Source: Bolinopsis microptera (taxonomy: Eukaryota > Ctenophora > Tentaculata > Lobata > Bolinopsidae). From it: a stretch of 64,000 nucleotides of DNA. The stretch is from the NCBI RefSeq assembly GCF_026151205.1, contig NC_087084.1:3709038-3773037 (forward strand), read 5' to 3'. Under the pieces are notes generated by a model. The model did not search any database and had not been told where the DNA came from. It saw only the letters and a program-made list of their open reading frames with translations. Position numbers and translations under genes: made by a program. This document shows positions 36,171 to 48,377 of the stretch, piece by piece. Positions within the stretch are counted from its first letter, which is position 1, and every line of letters starts with the position of its first letter.

Positions 36171-37587
36171 CCTGTTATTGAACTTGTGGCTTCTTAAGTT
36201 GTTGTTATTGTTGTTGTTTCTTTGACCCTGTCCCTGGTTGTTGTTGTTGTTGTTGTTTCGTTTGAAGTTGTTATTTCCTCCCCGGTTGTTGGAAATTCCA
36301 CGTGTACTGCCTCCACGGTTGTTTAACCTTCAGGAATGTGGGAGTTATTTGAGGATAATTTTAGAAAATTGATAATAATTACTGAGATTATGTTGAGAAT
36401 GTTCCGAAGAATTATCTGGAGAATTCTGGATAAAACAGAGTTTAAAGATAATTTTCTAGAGCTATCAGACAGTATTCTAGAGCTATCAGATGGTGTTCTA
36501 GTGTTTTCATCGAACGAAAATTATTAAAGTAGCGTTTTACAAGATACCTAGAATTTAATCACATTTAAGATATAAATAACTTGGAATCCCGTTGGCGATA
36601 TTATTTCAAAATACTGCATAAGAATCGGCACTAGGATGATGTGATGTTATTTTTTATTTTCAAAGAAGGTATACCAAAGAAAATTAAAGTTTAAAAGTTT
36701 AAATATCCAAGACTAAAATAATTCAACTCTAAAACTAAATAAATTCCTGGTAAGCAATTATTAACAAACCTTTTGACGGGACTCTGTTTGTTGGTGTAAG
36801 TGTTTGCAGTGTTGGCTCTGTTTATCCCACCACGACCACCGCGACCTACACAACAAAACTAAATGAGTACAAAACTACGTGGGTACAGGTAAGTGATCCT
36901 ACTTGCGTTATCCTGCTTAGTACATGCGTGATTCTACTTAAGTCATCCTAAATTAAATAACTGAATAACCAGGACAATTAATAGATTATTGATGTGTTGA
37001 TATATAATTAGATTATTAAATTAACGAAAGCAGGGTATTATAAAATAATGTAATAACTGTACCTCCGCGACCTCCACCTCGTGCAACGTTCTTGCCTCTG
37101 TTATTGTTAGCGACACCCTTAAAACTATTTGGGCCTTGTTTGTTGTTGCTGTTTGCTTTGACTACTGCTTGTTTTCCTTTACCACGGGCTCCTCCTGAAA
37201 TAAATGGTATTTTAATAAAAGTATGTTTTTGAATGCGGAGTGCGTAATACGTAAGCCATTTTTGTCCGTTTTAAACCCCCCTTACCCTTCGTAAGTCACT
37301 CAACACAAATTACAATCTTTTCCAAACCCCCTCCCCCAAAATATGTAAACGATCCTCAACACATCATAATATCAAATAGTTTCTTGCTGTAAACTTGTAA
37401 CTCAACTACAATCATAACTGTGAAGACTTATAACCAATTAAAATACAGTTCAATAAAAATTAAACTAAAGACACAACAAACCTCGGCCTCTAACGACAGC
37501 ACCACCCCTCGACACCTTAAAACTCTTCTTGTCCTTCTTGATGATATCATCTGAGGTTGACACAGTGATAGGGATCAGGTCTGCCAT
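36171..37587 (-). CDS. Export-adaptor-like RGG/Asn-rich protein, exons 1-4 (right arm)
   Basis: Minus-strand exons at 37,482-37,587, 37,063-37,194, 36,770-36,845 and 36,171-36,327, all with GT-AG borders equivalent to the left arm and the frame intact. The product is the same protein with a few changes, such as Ile for Met near residue 7 and Ser for one Asn in exon 2. It has the SDDIIKKDKK motif near the N-terminus, RGG segments and Asn runs. Intron 2 is the empty site for the TTAA fold-back element. The next upstream gene on the same strand is the RhoGEF, whose stop codon is ~4.1 kb away. The few coding differences from the left arm look like allelic variation. Function is inferred as mRNA export by motif and composition only. 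Confidence 0.6.
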
Positions 37588-40500
37588 TTAAATTTTAAGT
37601 GAGATGGAACAGTTTCGAATTTTCAGTAGTTTGAATAGTAAGAATACAGGAGCTGTGGTAATCCTTTAGACTAGAAGGATCTAATTTCTCAGCAAAAATG
37701 TTCCATCCCACATAACACCAGTGCAGCAAGTAAGTTATTAGATTACCGTTAAATAATAAATATCAAGCAAGCTTCTGGGGGACAAACTTTTAACTTATTG
37801 CTTATTACTAATCAGCATGCAATCCATCAAATTTTTACCAGCTATAAAAATGAAAGATTGCATCTCGGGAAGTATTAATACCCTAATTAGTAATTAGTAA
37901 TCACATATAATACAAAAAGGAAATGACACACTCCTAATTAGGTTTAAACATTTACAATGTGGTGCATGTAACAAACCTCCAATAAACTATGGGACGACAA
38001 ATAAACTTGAGAATGGGAGAAAGACGATCGTTGAGAATCTTTCACGCTGAATTCTTTGTCAAAGCTTTTACTGTAGGCATCCGGCACAGGATAGATCAAG
38101 CGATATTATCTCAGATAAACTGATGTGAACGGCAAGGTTACTTATTGAAGGGGAGATGTTTCTTTCACAACATTTCCATGAAAGTCGGTGTGGAGTCTTT
38201 CATTATCCTATCAAGGAGTCTGAAGCAGGTAAGTTAGGAACAGGTAGAATACTTTTCTTTGTAGTAATCGGGAAAACGCTTCGATTAGGCTTCCGAAATG
38301 TCATTCCCTGTTGAACGTTCTTGAAAATTCATCATGTTGAGCATTCTCCTCTGTACATCTTGGAACATCTCTGATCGGATAAAAAAGTATCGATCTTTAG
38401 ACCGTGACTAGGTATCCGTGTCATTCTTTAGAAAAGGTAAGTTTTTGTTAGCGGGATAGAATTGGTTCCTCTATCAATGAGTCTTCAGCAGATATCCAGT
38501 TGTAACAAGAACAATCAGAATCCTTCGCATATCAAGGCTCATCGTAAGAAGAGAAATGATCACCAAATCCACAGTTTGATCATGTCATGGTCAACAACAT
38601 GAAAACAACAGGAACAAAGCTCAACAGGCTTCTATCATCGTATCTTTTTTACATCTCTTAAGATCTTTATAAGGAGCAGTCATTATTTCATCTGAGAACA
38701 CCATTTTTAGTTGCGGTATCCTGGGTTTTTGCAACTTTACAAGAGTTGAAAACTATGGTGTCAAGCTTGGTCGTGAAGTTTTTATTTCAGGTATACTGTC
38801 TGGGGAGTTTAAAACGCATCTCGTATCTGTATCTGCATACAATCGTCAGTAAACAACTTATCATTCGTAGTAACATCTTTGAAACCTCTATCGATGAGTC
38901 TTTGAAGTAGAATCTTTCTCCGTCTTTCAGTGTCGTAGAATCAGTAAAAAAGTCGCATAGCGTTGATAATCGGGAACTGCACATCAATCAGGACTATTTT
39001 TCTATCGTTTAGAAAGCTAGTTTCCGTAGACAGGCTGACCACGTCAATTCCCGGGGGATAGCAATGTGATATTGGTAGCTTAGTTTTGCTGTGTTATCAT
39101 TGCATGACTGGTAACCCAGTTTTCGATACAGTTTGCTTGTTTTCTAAAAACATCGCATATATTCGAATACATTTATCTGATTCATCATCGATTGCTTACT
39201 CCTCGAGCAATGATGTATTACGGTATAACAGATACGTAAGTATCTGTACACATGTATACATGTGAACGCATCTTAAAACTATCTACTGTCCCAATCAGTA
39301 GTAACGGTTAGCTGTTGCTTGCAACAAGCAAGCTATACAAGTTTAGCCTTGCTTTCAACCGATATATTAGATAAATTAGTCAACCTGAACAGGTGTCTGC
39401 CTGTCAGGTTTCCTATCCCTTCAATAGTTGTGACATATTAAGATAACAAAAGTATGCTCTAATATCAAGCTTTAGGTGACGAAGAAGATGCCAATATTAG
39501 GTAGGGGTTCACTGCACAAAATGAAGCACAAAACGAAGCACAAAATGACGCACGGGATGGATCTCAGTAAGCACAGGATGAATCACAGGATGAAGAAAGT
39601 TATAAAGCATGGAGAATTTCGTTCTTCATCAATGAGTTTGTTTCGTTACTTTCAACATAACATATTCTGATAGATAATGGAGCGGGAGGGTCCGCATTCA
39701 GAAGGCAAAAATCAGGAATATCAGCTTTCAGCTCGGATAAGATGTCATGACCGTTGAATTTAAACTTTTAAAGATACTGATATTACGTCAGATTTAATGA
39801 TACTTGTATGAAAATGTCATGATGAATGGTTAACCATTCAGAGCAGTAGGCTTGCGCATCAAAAATATATGCTTTTTCAGAGACGATCTTGAAGCAGGCA
39901 TCCGTTCGGTTCATTCCGTTTATACCAAGAAACACCATATTTTACTTATAAAATTGTCTAAGACAATTTTTCTCTCAGACTTCTTTTCAGATGCGTTTTT
40001 GCAGGATTTCTACCCAAAGAAAGAGTCCAAAGGTGTAAGAAGTTGAGATACTTAGATTGGAAACCCAGAGTTAGTAGTTCCGTTTTATACCCTCAAATAC
40101 TTCCGTAAAATGGGCAGGTCTAAATTGGAGCTTGATTTCCCAAAGTAAGTAAGATCAGTGTCCAGACTCTTATAATAGATTTCAGTTCTTCTCGGAGATA
40201 GGGCGACAGCCTGGGGATGATGGAGCCTTTGCAGAATGATGAAATGTAGCAGTTTAGAGACGAGGTTGCTTAGACAGGATGATCCAATCTCATCATGAAG
40301 CAGTGTCCGGATGAAACCTTAACCTCAGCTCAAGAAAATGGAGCAGTATCCGGATGAAACCTTAGTGAAGAACTCATTGCACAATATCAGAGTTAGGTAC
40401 TAGCCAGGTAGCAAAATATTCTCTATGATTAAAGGTAACTGAGTTGCAGTTTTCATCAAACATCGACTTTTTGTGAAAATCAATGACATCATCCCCACTT

Positions 40501-41735
40501 ATAACATTGTTAGGATCACACTATGCTTGTTTCAGCTCACAGATTTAATGACGGATATGATGAGGCAGTTTATGCAGTGAACCCCACCCAAATACAGACA
40601 AGTTGCCACCCCACACTTTACTCCTGCTGAGGATATGGGATATTAGGAGATACATGATTATAGAGGGGTATTAATCAGTCACTCACAGATTATATGGATT
40701 CAATAATTGTTTAAGCTATTTTAAATTATCTGATTAATTCTGCACAACTGCACAGTGCAATTGAGTGCCAACTATGAATATAAAATAAAATCTGCTGGAG
40801 TAGAAAAGCAGTTTTCAGAATTGAACTACCTTAATTTCCGTTTGATTCAAACATCAGGAGAATTTCAAGTCGTATAAGATACAGTCCATAACTTCTAGTT
40901 AAAACTATAACTAGTAAAATTTCAAAGTACAACTTGGCCAAAAAGTCAAAAGTGCTACAAGACTCTTACCTAAAGCCATGTTGATCTTCTCGTTTCCCAT
41001 AATGAATTGTCTTTACACTTGACTCTAGTAAAAGGTCAACCGGTTAAAAGTCATAATTGATGAAAATCATTTTCTTAAGAAAGATTAAGATTCAAAGAAA
41101 TTAATCAAAGTCATGACATCGGTAACGCAATTTTACTAGCGATAAACCAACTTGTGATTCAAGGAAGATGTCTTGTTTTGAGCTTAGTTATTGGTTATTT
41201 GAAGCAGTAACTGGTCATTTGTACAATGTACATTACAAACACATTTAATGAAAAATTATATCTTTGAACAAAATATTTAATAAATTCGGATTTTATTATA
41301 TGGTTCAAGTAATTATGGTGTTCATAGTCTATAATACAGCCTGATTAAGAATAAAAATTAAATAAGCACATTTCAATAATTGAAACTAAAATTTCGTTCA
41401 GTGTTTGTAAAATTGAAAATTTTAGTCGCAATTGCAGGTTGTATCAAAAAACGTTTTAAGACAGTTTCAATAACTTATACTATTAACATCATAATGCAGT
41501 ATTATAAACTATCAACGCCAGAAAACCGGGAAAATAATTATACATAATTAACATCATGTTTACGACATATGGTCAGTGCAGTTGTAACAGTAAAACCACC
41601 TCTCTTGTGAAAAAACCGGTGAGTGATCCCATGAAAATATCATTATGAAAAATTACAATTTCAAATCATGGTAATTTTAAAAATTAAAATCATCAACTCA
41701 TAATTTACAATTTTCTACTGAAAAGGATTAATACT
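37588..41735. other. Intergenic, right-arm copy
   Basis: Inverted copy of 9,165-13,295. No long ORF, no recognised RNA gene. A 64-codon ORF at 39,476 and its left-arm partner at 11,227 share a Lys/His/Met-rich stretch with an internal repeat. They differ in length by one repeat unit and have no other sign of coding. Confidence 0.6.
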
Positions 41736-43745
41736 CTAATCTAACTTCTTCTGGGAGTCAACATTCTGGGCGGGGAAAACTTGTATCCAAGTACAGTAAT
41801 CAAGATGGCACAGGGCACAGTCACATAACAGGGGAGGAATTGAATTAAACAAGCAATTATGTAGATTAGTCGAGGATTGTTCCTGGATAGAACTGGCTGT
41901 TCAACAGAAGATTTGCGAAGAAACCTAAAGCAGGATCAGCACCAGTGTTAAACTCAACAGGTTCTTGGCTTCTTCATCTGAAAATATGTTTTCAATGTCA
42001 CTGTCAACAACTTGTTCAGCTTCAGTATGTTTGGATAGTTCAGTTTTGAAGCTTAGAACCAGATCTTCCTCATCTTCTGATACTTTATCTTCAGTAACCT
42101 CCTCACTTTCAAGTGGACTGCAGATAAACGGGGGTTGGGGGATTCTGAAACTGATTCCGGAATTGATTCTGGGATGGGTTCTGGAGCATCAACCTCTGGA
42201 ATCGGATCATCCTCAACTGATTGCCTTTTCTTTAAAGCTGAGCGTCTGTCAAAGCCATTCTCAGTAGAGTGCTCTTTGCTTTCAATTGTAGATGGTAAGA
42301 AATGGTTCTTATTTGGAACAGATGGTGAATCAAGATCAAAAGCTGCAGAGATTTCTGAATTTATTGAAAAATTATCTGAATCACAATCCGTGTTGTGGAG
42401 TATCCTAACACTCTCTGATCTTTTTGCTTTCTTAGACTTCTTAGTTGCACGCTTCCATATTCTATCAAAGTGTTCAACATCATTCTTCAAGCTGGGCAAT
42501 TTCATGAGCAATGCTTCTTTTTGCATGTCAGTTAGTCCTGGAGTACTGTAAACAATGCATCGCTTAAGCTCCCTGGTCCATCGATCTTTTTGCTCAGGGT
42601 CTTTTGACAACATTGTATAAGATTCAGAACCTTTTCCAAGAACTGACCATTTTAGAAAGTCGTTGTCCACCTGCTCTTTCAAAGTAATATTGTTCATAGG
42701 GAGTGAATTTTTGTAAGAGAAAATACCATCTGCCTCCTTCTTTTTAGTGAACAGCAAACAATCTTTGAATAAGAACAAAATTCGAGGATCTTTGGCACCA
42801 GAAACTTTAAATGAATCCTCCAACAAGAGATCGCCCATTGACCTCAGGTCACCTCCTTTCCATCCAACTAATTCATGGGCCTGTAACTCTTGTACACGTT
42901 TTACAGAATTTATCTTCACAGCAGTAACCAAAAGTTTGTCGGGAGTCTTGTTTCAACCACAATGTCCATGACCATCAATTGAAAATCAGGCTTTTGTTTT
43001 TTTTTTTTTTTTTTTAGCCATATCTTTAAAAAGAAGGGGATACTTGAGGAATCTTTGCACAGCTCTATGCAGGTACTCTTCAACTGGAAACATGTGACCC
43101 AGTTCAGACTGGCATTGAGCCAGAGCACTCCTGTAAGGATCCACACCATGCAACTCTTCAAGTTTCTCCAGTGATTTGGGAAAGGCAGAACAAAAGTCAA
43201 TGTACATTTTGGCTAAAATATCGATATTTTCAATGAAAAGCTTAGCTACAAGTCTGTGGTCTGAATCACACTCAAGTAACTGACGGTGGAGATTGTCATG
43301 AAAGGAGCAAATATCTTCAATGTTAACAAACACTTCACTAATTGTTGCATCATCAAATCCACTTGACATATCACGTCTCAATCTCTTGATGTAGCCCTCT
43401 ATGACATCAGTGAGTGCTCTGACGTAGGTTGCCTCAGTCTCATTCATTTCATCTATCAAGAACCCAACATGCTTTAGCTTTTTCTCGATTTCATTAAGGT
43501 TCGATGGAAATGAACTAATTTTATCCAATGAGTGCTCTGAACCAGAAGATGCACTTTTCAGAGAGGACACATCAGAAAGTGTAAATCCTGGCTGGGTACT
43601 GTCATCTATCTCAACAGATGGTATAGGAGAATGAGAAACAAATTGATCACCCATAATGAGAATGCAGTTGCTCTACTGGGTATGAGACAGGTGCATCATG
43701 GTAGAGGGAATTCAATATATCAGGAACCTTCCATTCAGATACTTT
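41736..43745 (-). CDS. RhoGEF (DH-PH) with C-terminal hydrophobic hairpin, large last exon
   Basis: A guanine-nucleotide exchange factor for Rho-family GTPases, by domain content. In order: a Ser-rich leader; a DH domain from about ETEATYVRALTDVIEGY (near 43,430) to YLHRAVQRFLKYPLLFKDM (near 43,030), which includes the conserved last helix; a PH domain (about 42,560-42,880) with ILFLFKDCLLFTKKK and WTRELKRCI; an acidic linker; and two hydrophobic segments before the TAG at 41,736. A splice acceptor (TTCTTCACCAG) at 43,746 opens the exon, so the Met at 43,654 is internal and upstream exons lie elsewhere. The frame is broken at four places, all at or next to homopolymers: GGG near 43,652, an A19 run at 42,997-43,015, GGG near 42,940, and a G-rich stretch near 42,125. 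The last is unbroken in the left-arm copy. Sequence error is more likely than a pseudogene. Confidence 0.75.
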
Positions 43746-44086
43746 CTGGTGAAGAAAATTATTAGCATACATAATTCATAATGCTAGTTATGGCTAAGGT
43801 AAAAATGAAAATTCATTCACAGAGATAACAATACAAACTATCGATATTATTCTCTTACTTTATAAATAGCAGCATAATATATGAATACAATGTCAACACG
43901 TGCCTAAACTAAAGAATCATACATCGCATGTGTGAGATAAAAGATAAAACGTTTATTGGTAGAAACAGACAAAAGCATGCAGAGGATTGTCTGCAAGGGC
44001 AGCTGACCCTAATTCTGTGCATAAGAAACAATATGGTTACTCGAGGAAGGTTGCGTGATATTTAGGTAAATGCATCTGTCATTATC
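43746..44086. other. RhoGEF intron, no feature seen
   Basis: AT-rich sequence between the RhoGEF exon and the LINE insertion. No exon or repeat recognised. Confidence 0.5.
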
Positions 44087-46663
44087 AAAAGTATAAAATG
44101 TCAGTCAGGCTTTCAAGCAGGCAGGAGTACAGCAGATAATCTTATTCTTATGTCAATGGTTCTGGAATCATTTAACAACGACTCGGAACAAGAGGGTCTC
44201 CTTTTACAGATTGATTTTGAAAAGTGTTTTGACTCGGTAGAACATAACTTTGTCTTCAGTACGCTTGAAAAATTAGGTTTCAGTGATTATATTATTAAGT
44301 TGATTAAAGTGGCTTTTCAGGCGTGCTTTAGCTATGCAAATATTAATGGGTTTTTAAGCGCACCTATTTATCTCCTCAGAGGTCTTCATCAGGGTAGCCC
44401 ACTCTCTCCTATTCTATTTCTACTTGTGGCTCAAACTTTCTCGAATAAACTTCAGATCAACCCTAATATCAGGGGTATTAACATATAATCGGGTGTGGAA
44501 ATTCTACAGAGTCTCTTTGCAGACGACACTGATCTTTTTCTGAAAGCTTCATTAGAGAGTATAGAGGCGGTTATGGTAGAACTCAGAACGTTTGCTAAGT
44601 GCTCGGGGTGTAAAGCTAACATCGACAAAACTAGATGTATTCCTTTAGGTCGTGCTCGCCTTAATACAACTCTTCTAGAGTCCCTTCAAAGGGACTACGG
44701 CGAGGATTTTATTACAAATAACTTTACGGCTTTGGGTATAATTTATAGGAATGATGGCTCACTTATGGATATAGTCAACAGTAATTATAATGATAAATTG
44801 ATTAAGGTTCGGTCTTGGATTAACAGGTGGAACAAGAGGGATCTGACGGTAATGGGTAAATGTACAGTTATCAAAACTCTCCTCTTTTCCCAATTAACAT
44901 ACCTGGTTCCTCCTCTCCCCAGACCAGATGCTTCCTTTATCAGAACTTTTGACACGATTATATTCCATTTTCTTTGGGGTTGCAAACGGGATAAAATAAA
45001 ACGTGAAATCATAACCCGAAACAAGGAACATGGAGGCCTGGGACTATTTTATTTATCCGATTTTATCATAGGTCTTAAAACTAGTCTTATTTCAAAGCTA
45101 CTAAATGATTCCTTTCACCACACTTGGAAAGATATTATGATAATGCAACTGAAATTTCCCGAGCACATCACCATCTCTGTAGAAAACGGTCTCGCTAATA
45201 TCAACTGTAATTTTACACAGGACGTACTTAATTGCTACACTGAGTGGAAGATTAGTTCGGCTAATGCAGCCTTGGGTTCTATTGATCACTGTGTGTGGTC
45301 CAACCCAGCAATAACCGACATCGGGGCCAAACTTTGGAACAACCATCTTATTGATAAGGGAATATTTTACATCTCAGATTTCCTTTCTATAGATCAAAGT
45401 ACACTCCTTAACTACGATATGTTCATGAACAAGTGGGAGCTGTCTCCGAATACGATTTCCAAAATTGACTACTGTAACATTATCATGGGGATACGGAGAT
45501 ATAACTGTCCCACGATTAACTCAAGGAATATCGAATTTGTTGACCCGAATATAAAACTTCAATTTTTACATTCTGCAACTGGGCAGGTGAAGGGAAGCAA
45601 AATTCGGGATAAAATGTACGATTCTATTTGCCCAAACGAGCTGACTCCTTTACGTCAATGGGTTATCGACTTGAACAGTCATTCCATCGATTGGGCAGTC
45701 GTTCTAAGCAACCTGTTTTTCTTAGTATCTAAAAACTTTAAGTTGATTCAATTTCAGTACAAACTTTTAATGAGGATCACAACGTGTAGATACATGAGAC
45801 ATAAGATGAAAATTGTTACAGATACTCCCATGTGTAGCCTGTGTAAAACATATTTAGAAACTATTCCTCATAGTTACCTCCATTGTATTCACACAAATAG
45901 CTTCATCACAATACTTGAAGACTTTATTAAAAGGAAAATCGATAGAAATTACGAAGATCCCACTAAAATTAATTTTATAGTCTGTAATCACACTTCACAA
46001 ATTATAAATTATTTTAATATCGTTGCGAAATGGTACATTAGCAAAAAATTCCAGACAGGAGACTTGCCGATCTGGCAGGGGTATATCAAACTTCTTAAGC
46101 TTTCGCTTACAGGAGATAAAATAGGTCACAAAAGTTCTATTGTATCGATCTTGGCCGATTAGGGTCTAGGGTAATTTGTCCACTCCATTTTTATTGCTGT
46201 CTATGTTATTTAATTTTTACCGGTTATTGTTACAATCTTACAGTACTACTAGTAGCTGTCTTTTGTAGTACATGCCCTGCTTCCTTCCTTTCCTAAATTT
46301 CTTACAAGCTCCTACAGCCTCCTCTCTTACACCCTTTTCACTCAATTCATTTCACTCATTCACTTCATATTTTTTACCACAGTATCTGCCAAAACCAACA
46401 TGGCCTAAGTAGAAAGGGGCCTTGACGTTGTTTCCCGCTTGGCCCTGCATCCCATGCTGACGGTTGGCCTCCACTCTAAAAAACTTACCTTCAGTGAAGG
46501 CCGATGGTCAACAATTAGCGATGTAAGAGCTTGACGGTAACAAATCCTGACCTCCTTTTACACCTTTGGGACGACTTTCGCAAATGCGAGAGGAATGACC
46601 CCGAGGAGGGCTCCATTGGTTTTAGTAGGTTGCATTTTATAAAAAAAAAATAAAAAATAAAAA

Positions 46664-46697
<34 letters not shown>
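44087..46697 (+). mobile_element. 5'-truncated L1/Tx1-like LINE with A-rich tail
   Basis: Begins inside the reverse transcriptase at ~44,096 (QSGFQAGRSTADNL) and runs through the RT, a Cys/His-containing C-terminal region and a 3' UTR to an A-rich tail at 46,640-46,697. AGTATAA stands at both borders (~44,090 and ~46,696), a probable short target-site duplication. The element lies in the RhoGEF intron in the opposite orientation. Truncation at the 5' end is usual for target-primed reverse transcription. Confidence 0.85.
44096..46162 (+). pseudogene. L1/Tx1-like ORF2 fragment (reverse transcriptase)
   Basis: One reading frame interrupted by a single TAA at 44,486-44,488. The RT catalytic box FADD is at 44,516-44,527, preceded by QIDFEKCFDSV (first catalytic Asp) and LHQGSPLSPILF. 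Further on are KANIDKTRC, the L1-type phrase REIITRNKEHGGLGL, and a C-terminal Cys/His cluster (MCSLCKTYLETIPHSYLHC) typical of this clade. The endonuclease domain is lost through truncation. With an internal stop and no endonuclease the copy is dead, but the frame is otherwise long and clean, so the insertion is fairly recent. Confidence 0.85.
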
Positions 46698-46700
<3 letters not shown>

Positions 46701-47164
46701 TAATTTAATGTCTGATATATAATACTCTATTGTGTTTAGAACTTAAATATAGCTATATGTAATTGTTATTTTCATCATAACTCAAGCCAAGATCGATGCG
46801 CATCAATGCAACGACTATTGTTCTCAGCATAATAGGCATAATCTGTGTAGGCAACTGATTTAGTTGAAAGTTCGAAAATTTCTTAAACCCTGAGACGTCT
46901 ACTCCTAATACCAAGGGAAAGGAGCCTGATTAACTACTTTGTCTATTCAGTCACTAATATGCACCAAACAAAGGATTCTCTTATAACGTCGAATCTTAGT
47001 TCTCCCAACAGTGTAGCTGTAGACGATCCATGGAAACCAATTCAATATCAACGAATCATGATAAAGCATGGTGAAGATAACAAGTGTGTTGCACATATTA
47101 TTATAGTTAAATTAACACAGCAATACAATAAGAATAAAACTGATTTTAAGAATTGCTTCAAACT
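46698..47164. other. No gene seen
   Basis: AT-rich sequence; a 74-codon ORF running into the SINE-like head has no recognisable feature. Confidence 0.4.
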
Positions 47165-47260
47165 TAGGGGCATGGTGGCCTAGTGGTTAGAACATCCGCC
47201 TTCTGTGCAGAAGGTTCAGGGTTCGAACCACAGTGTCACCTAGTCTAGGGAGTAGCTACG
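47165..47260 (+). repeat. tRNA-derived SINE-like head
   Basis: A Pol III A box TGGCCTAGTGGTTAG at 47,176-47,190 and a B box GGGTTCGAACC at 47,219-47,229, with an anticodon-like stem CCTTC/GAAGG between them. The acceptor arms do not pair, the anticodon loop has only 6 nt and the T stem has mismatches. It is therefore not a functional tRNA gene. It is more likely the tRNA-related head of a SINE; the boundary of the body and any tail could not be set. Confidence 0.55.
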
Positions 47261-48377
47261 GATCCATTGGATCTATGTGATCTCCTCGGTCGACTCAGCC
47301 GAATGATAGGAAACTTAATCGAGGGTTTAATGAAGAGGGGTCACTGTAAAAGTTCAAGAAACTTCAGTGCATACTGTAAACATAGTACTATTTACTATTC
47401 ACTATTAAAACTATTAACTATTAAATGCTGTGCAGGACATTCAAGTCAGTCTAAAACACATTTAAGTCGACTATTGAATTAGAATTATAATTAAATTTAC
47501 ACAGCAACATAATATTGTGCTCTGCCGATTGCAACACTTGAATTACTTTATTGTATATATATACTGTTTGACATTTTCTAACGTCCTATCAGGGCAGATG
47601 TTTAAAAAAAACATAATAAAAATAGTAAACGATTTAGAGATGCTTCGATCTGCAGTGCAGGACATTCAAATCAGTCAAAAACTGTTAAGAGTGCCCTTCT
47701 ATTTATTCAATGAAACTAATAAATCAATGAAACTAATAAATCAATGTTTTAGCTCATTTTACAAAGTCAAATATTTAAAACAATTAAAATTGTATAGTGC
47801 TCAATTTGTAAATGACTAGTTGATCTTTGCTATTGGAAGTTTGTCAAGGACTGGCAGCTAGCGGGGCAAGGAATGCACGGGCTTAGGGGCTTTTGTGCAC
47901 ACCAGAACACTAGCTCGGTAGATTTTTGGAAACTAGAAGGACTGAAAACTAAAATTGTTTTTGATGGAGGCTGAGGCATGTTTTTGAGAGGGACGGTATA
48001 ATAGCTTGTGGTAACAACTGGTCTTTACTTTAATAGGAAGAAGTTTTAGTTTTAGGACAGGAAGAAGGCATTAAGAAGATTTGCTCTTTGTTTACAAGGC
48101 AGAATATAAACAATGTTGGTTATAATATGTATCAATATCTAGATCTTCGTTTATCGATTTTCACTAAATGGGTTTAAAATTTTAATAGGGAGGGAAATTC
48201 ATCAACTTTATTAAGTATTTATCAAAAATTAATCTTATATCAATGTAATATATTAAAAATCATAATCCTAAGTCTAATAATAAATCTGTTAAAAACACTT
48301 TCTCACTACACTGCGCTCACACACGTTAGTAAGACAAAGGAAAATGCACACCCAGCTAATTTTCAATTTCAAGATAA
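47261..48377. other. No gene; imperfect 35-bp direct repeat
   Basis: No recognised coding region. A phrase beginning GCAGGACATTCAA is present at ~47,433 and ~47,657 within an imperfect repeat of about 35 bp. The right end (about 48,200-48,377) should include the 3' UTR of the minus-strand LINE that follows. Confidence 0.4.

Noticed and set aside
47165-47260. Candidate functional tRNA gene
   Set aside because: A and B boxes are good, but acceptor arms do not pair and the anticodon loop has 6 nt, so it was called a SINE head.
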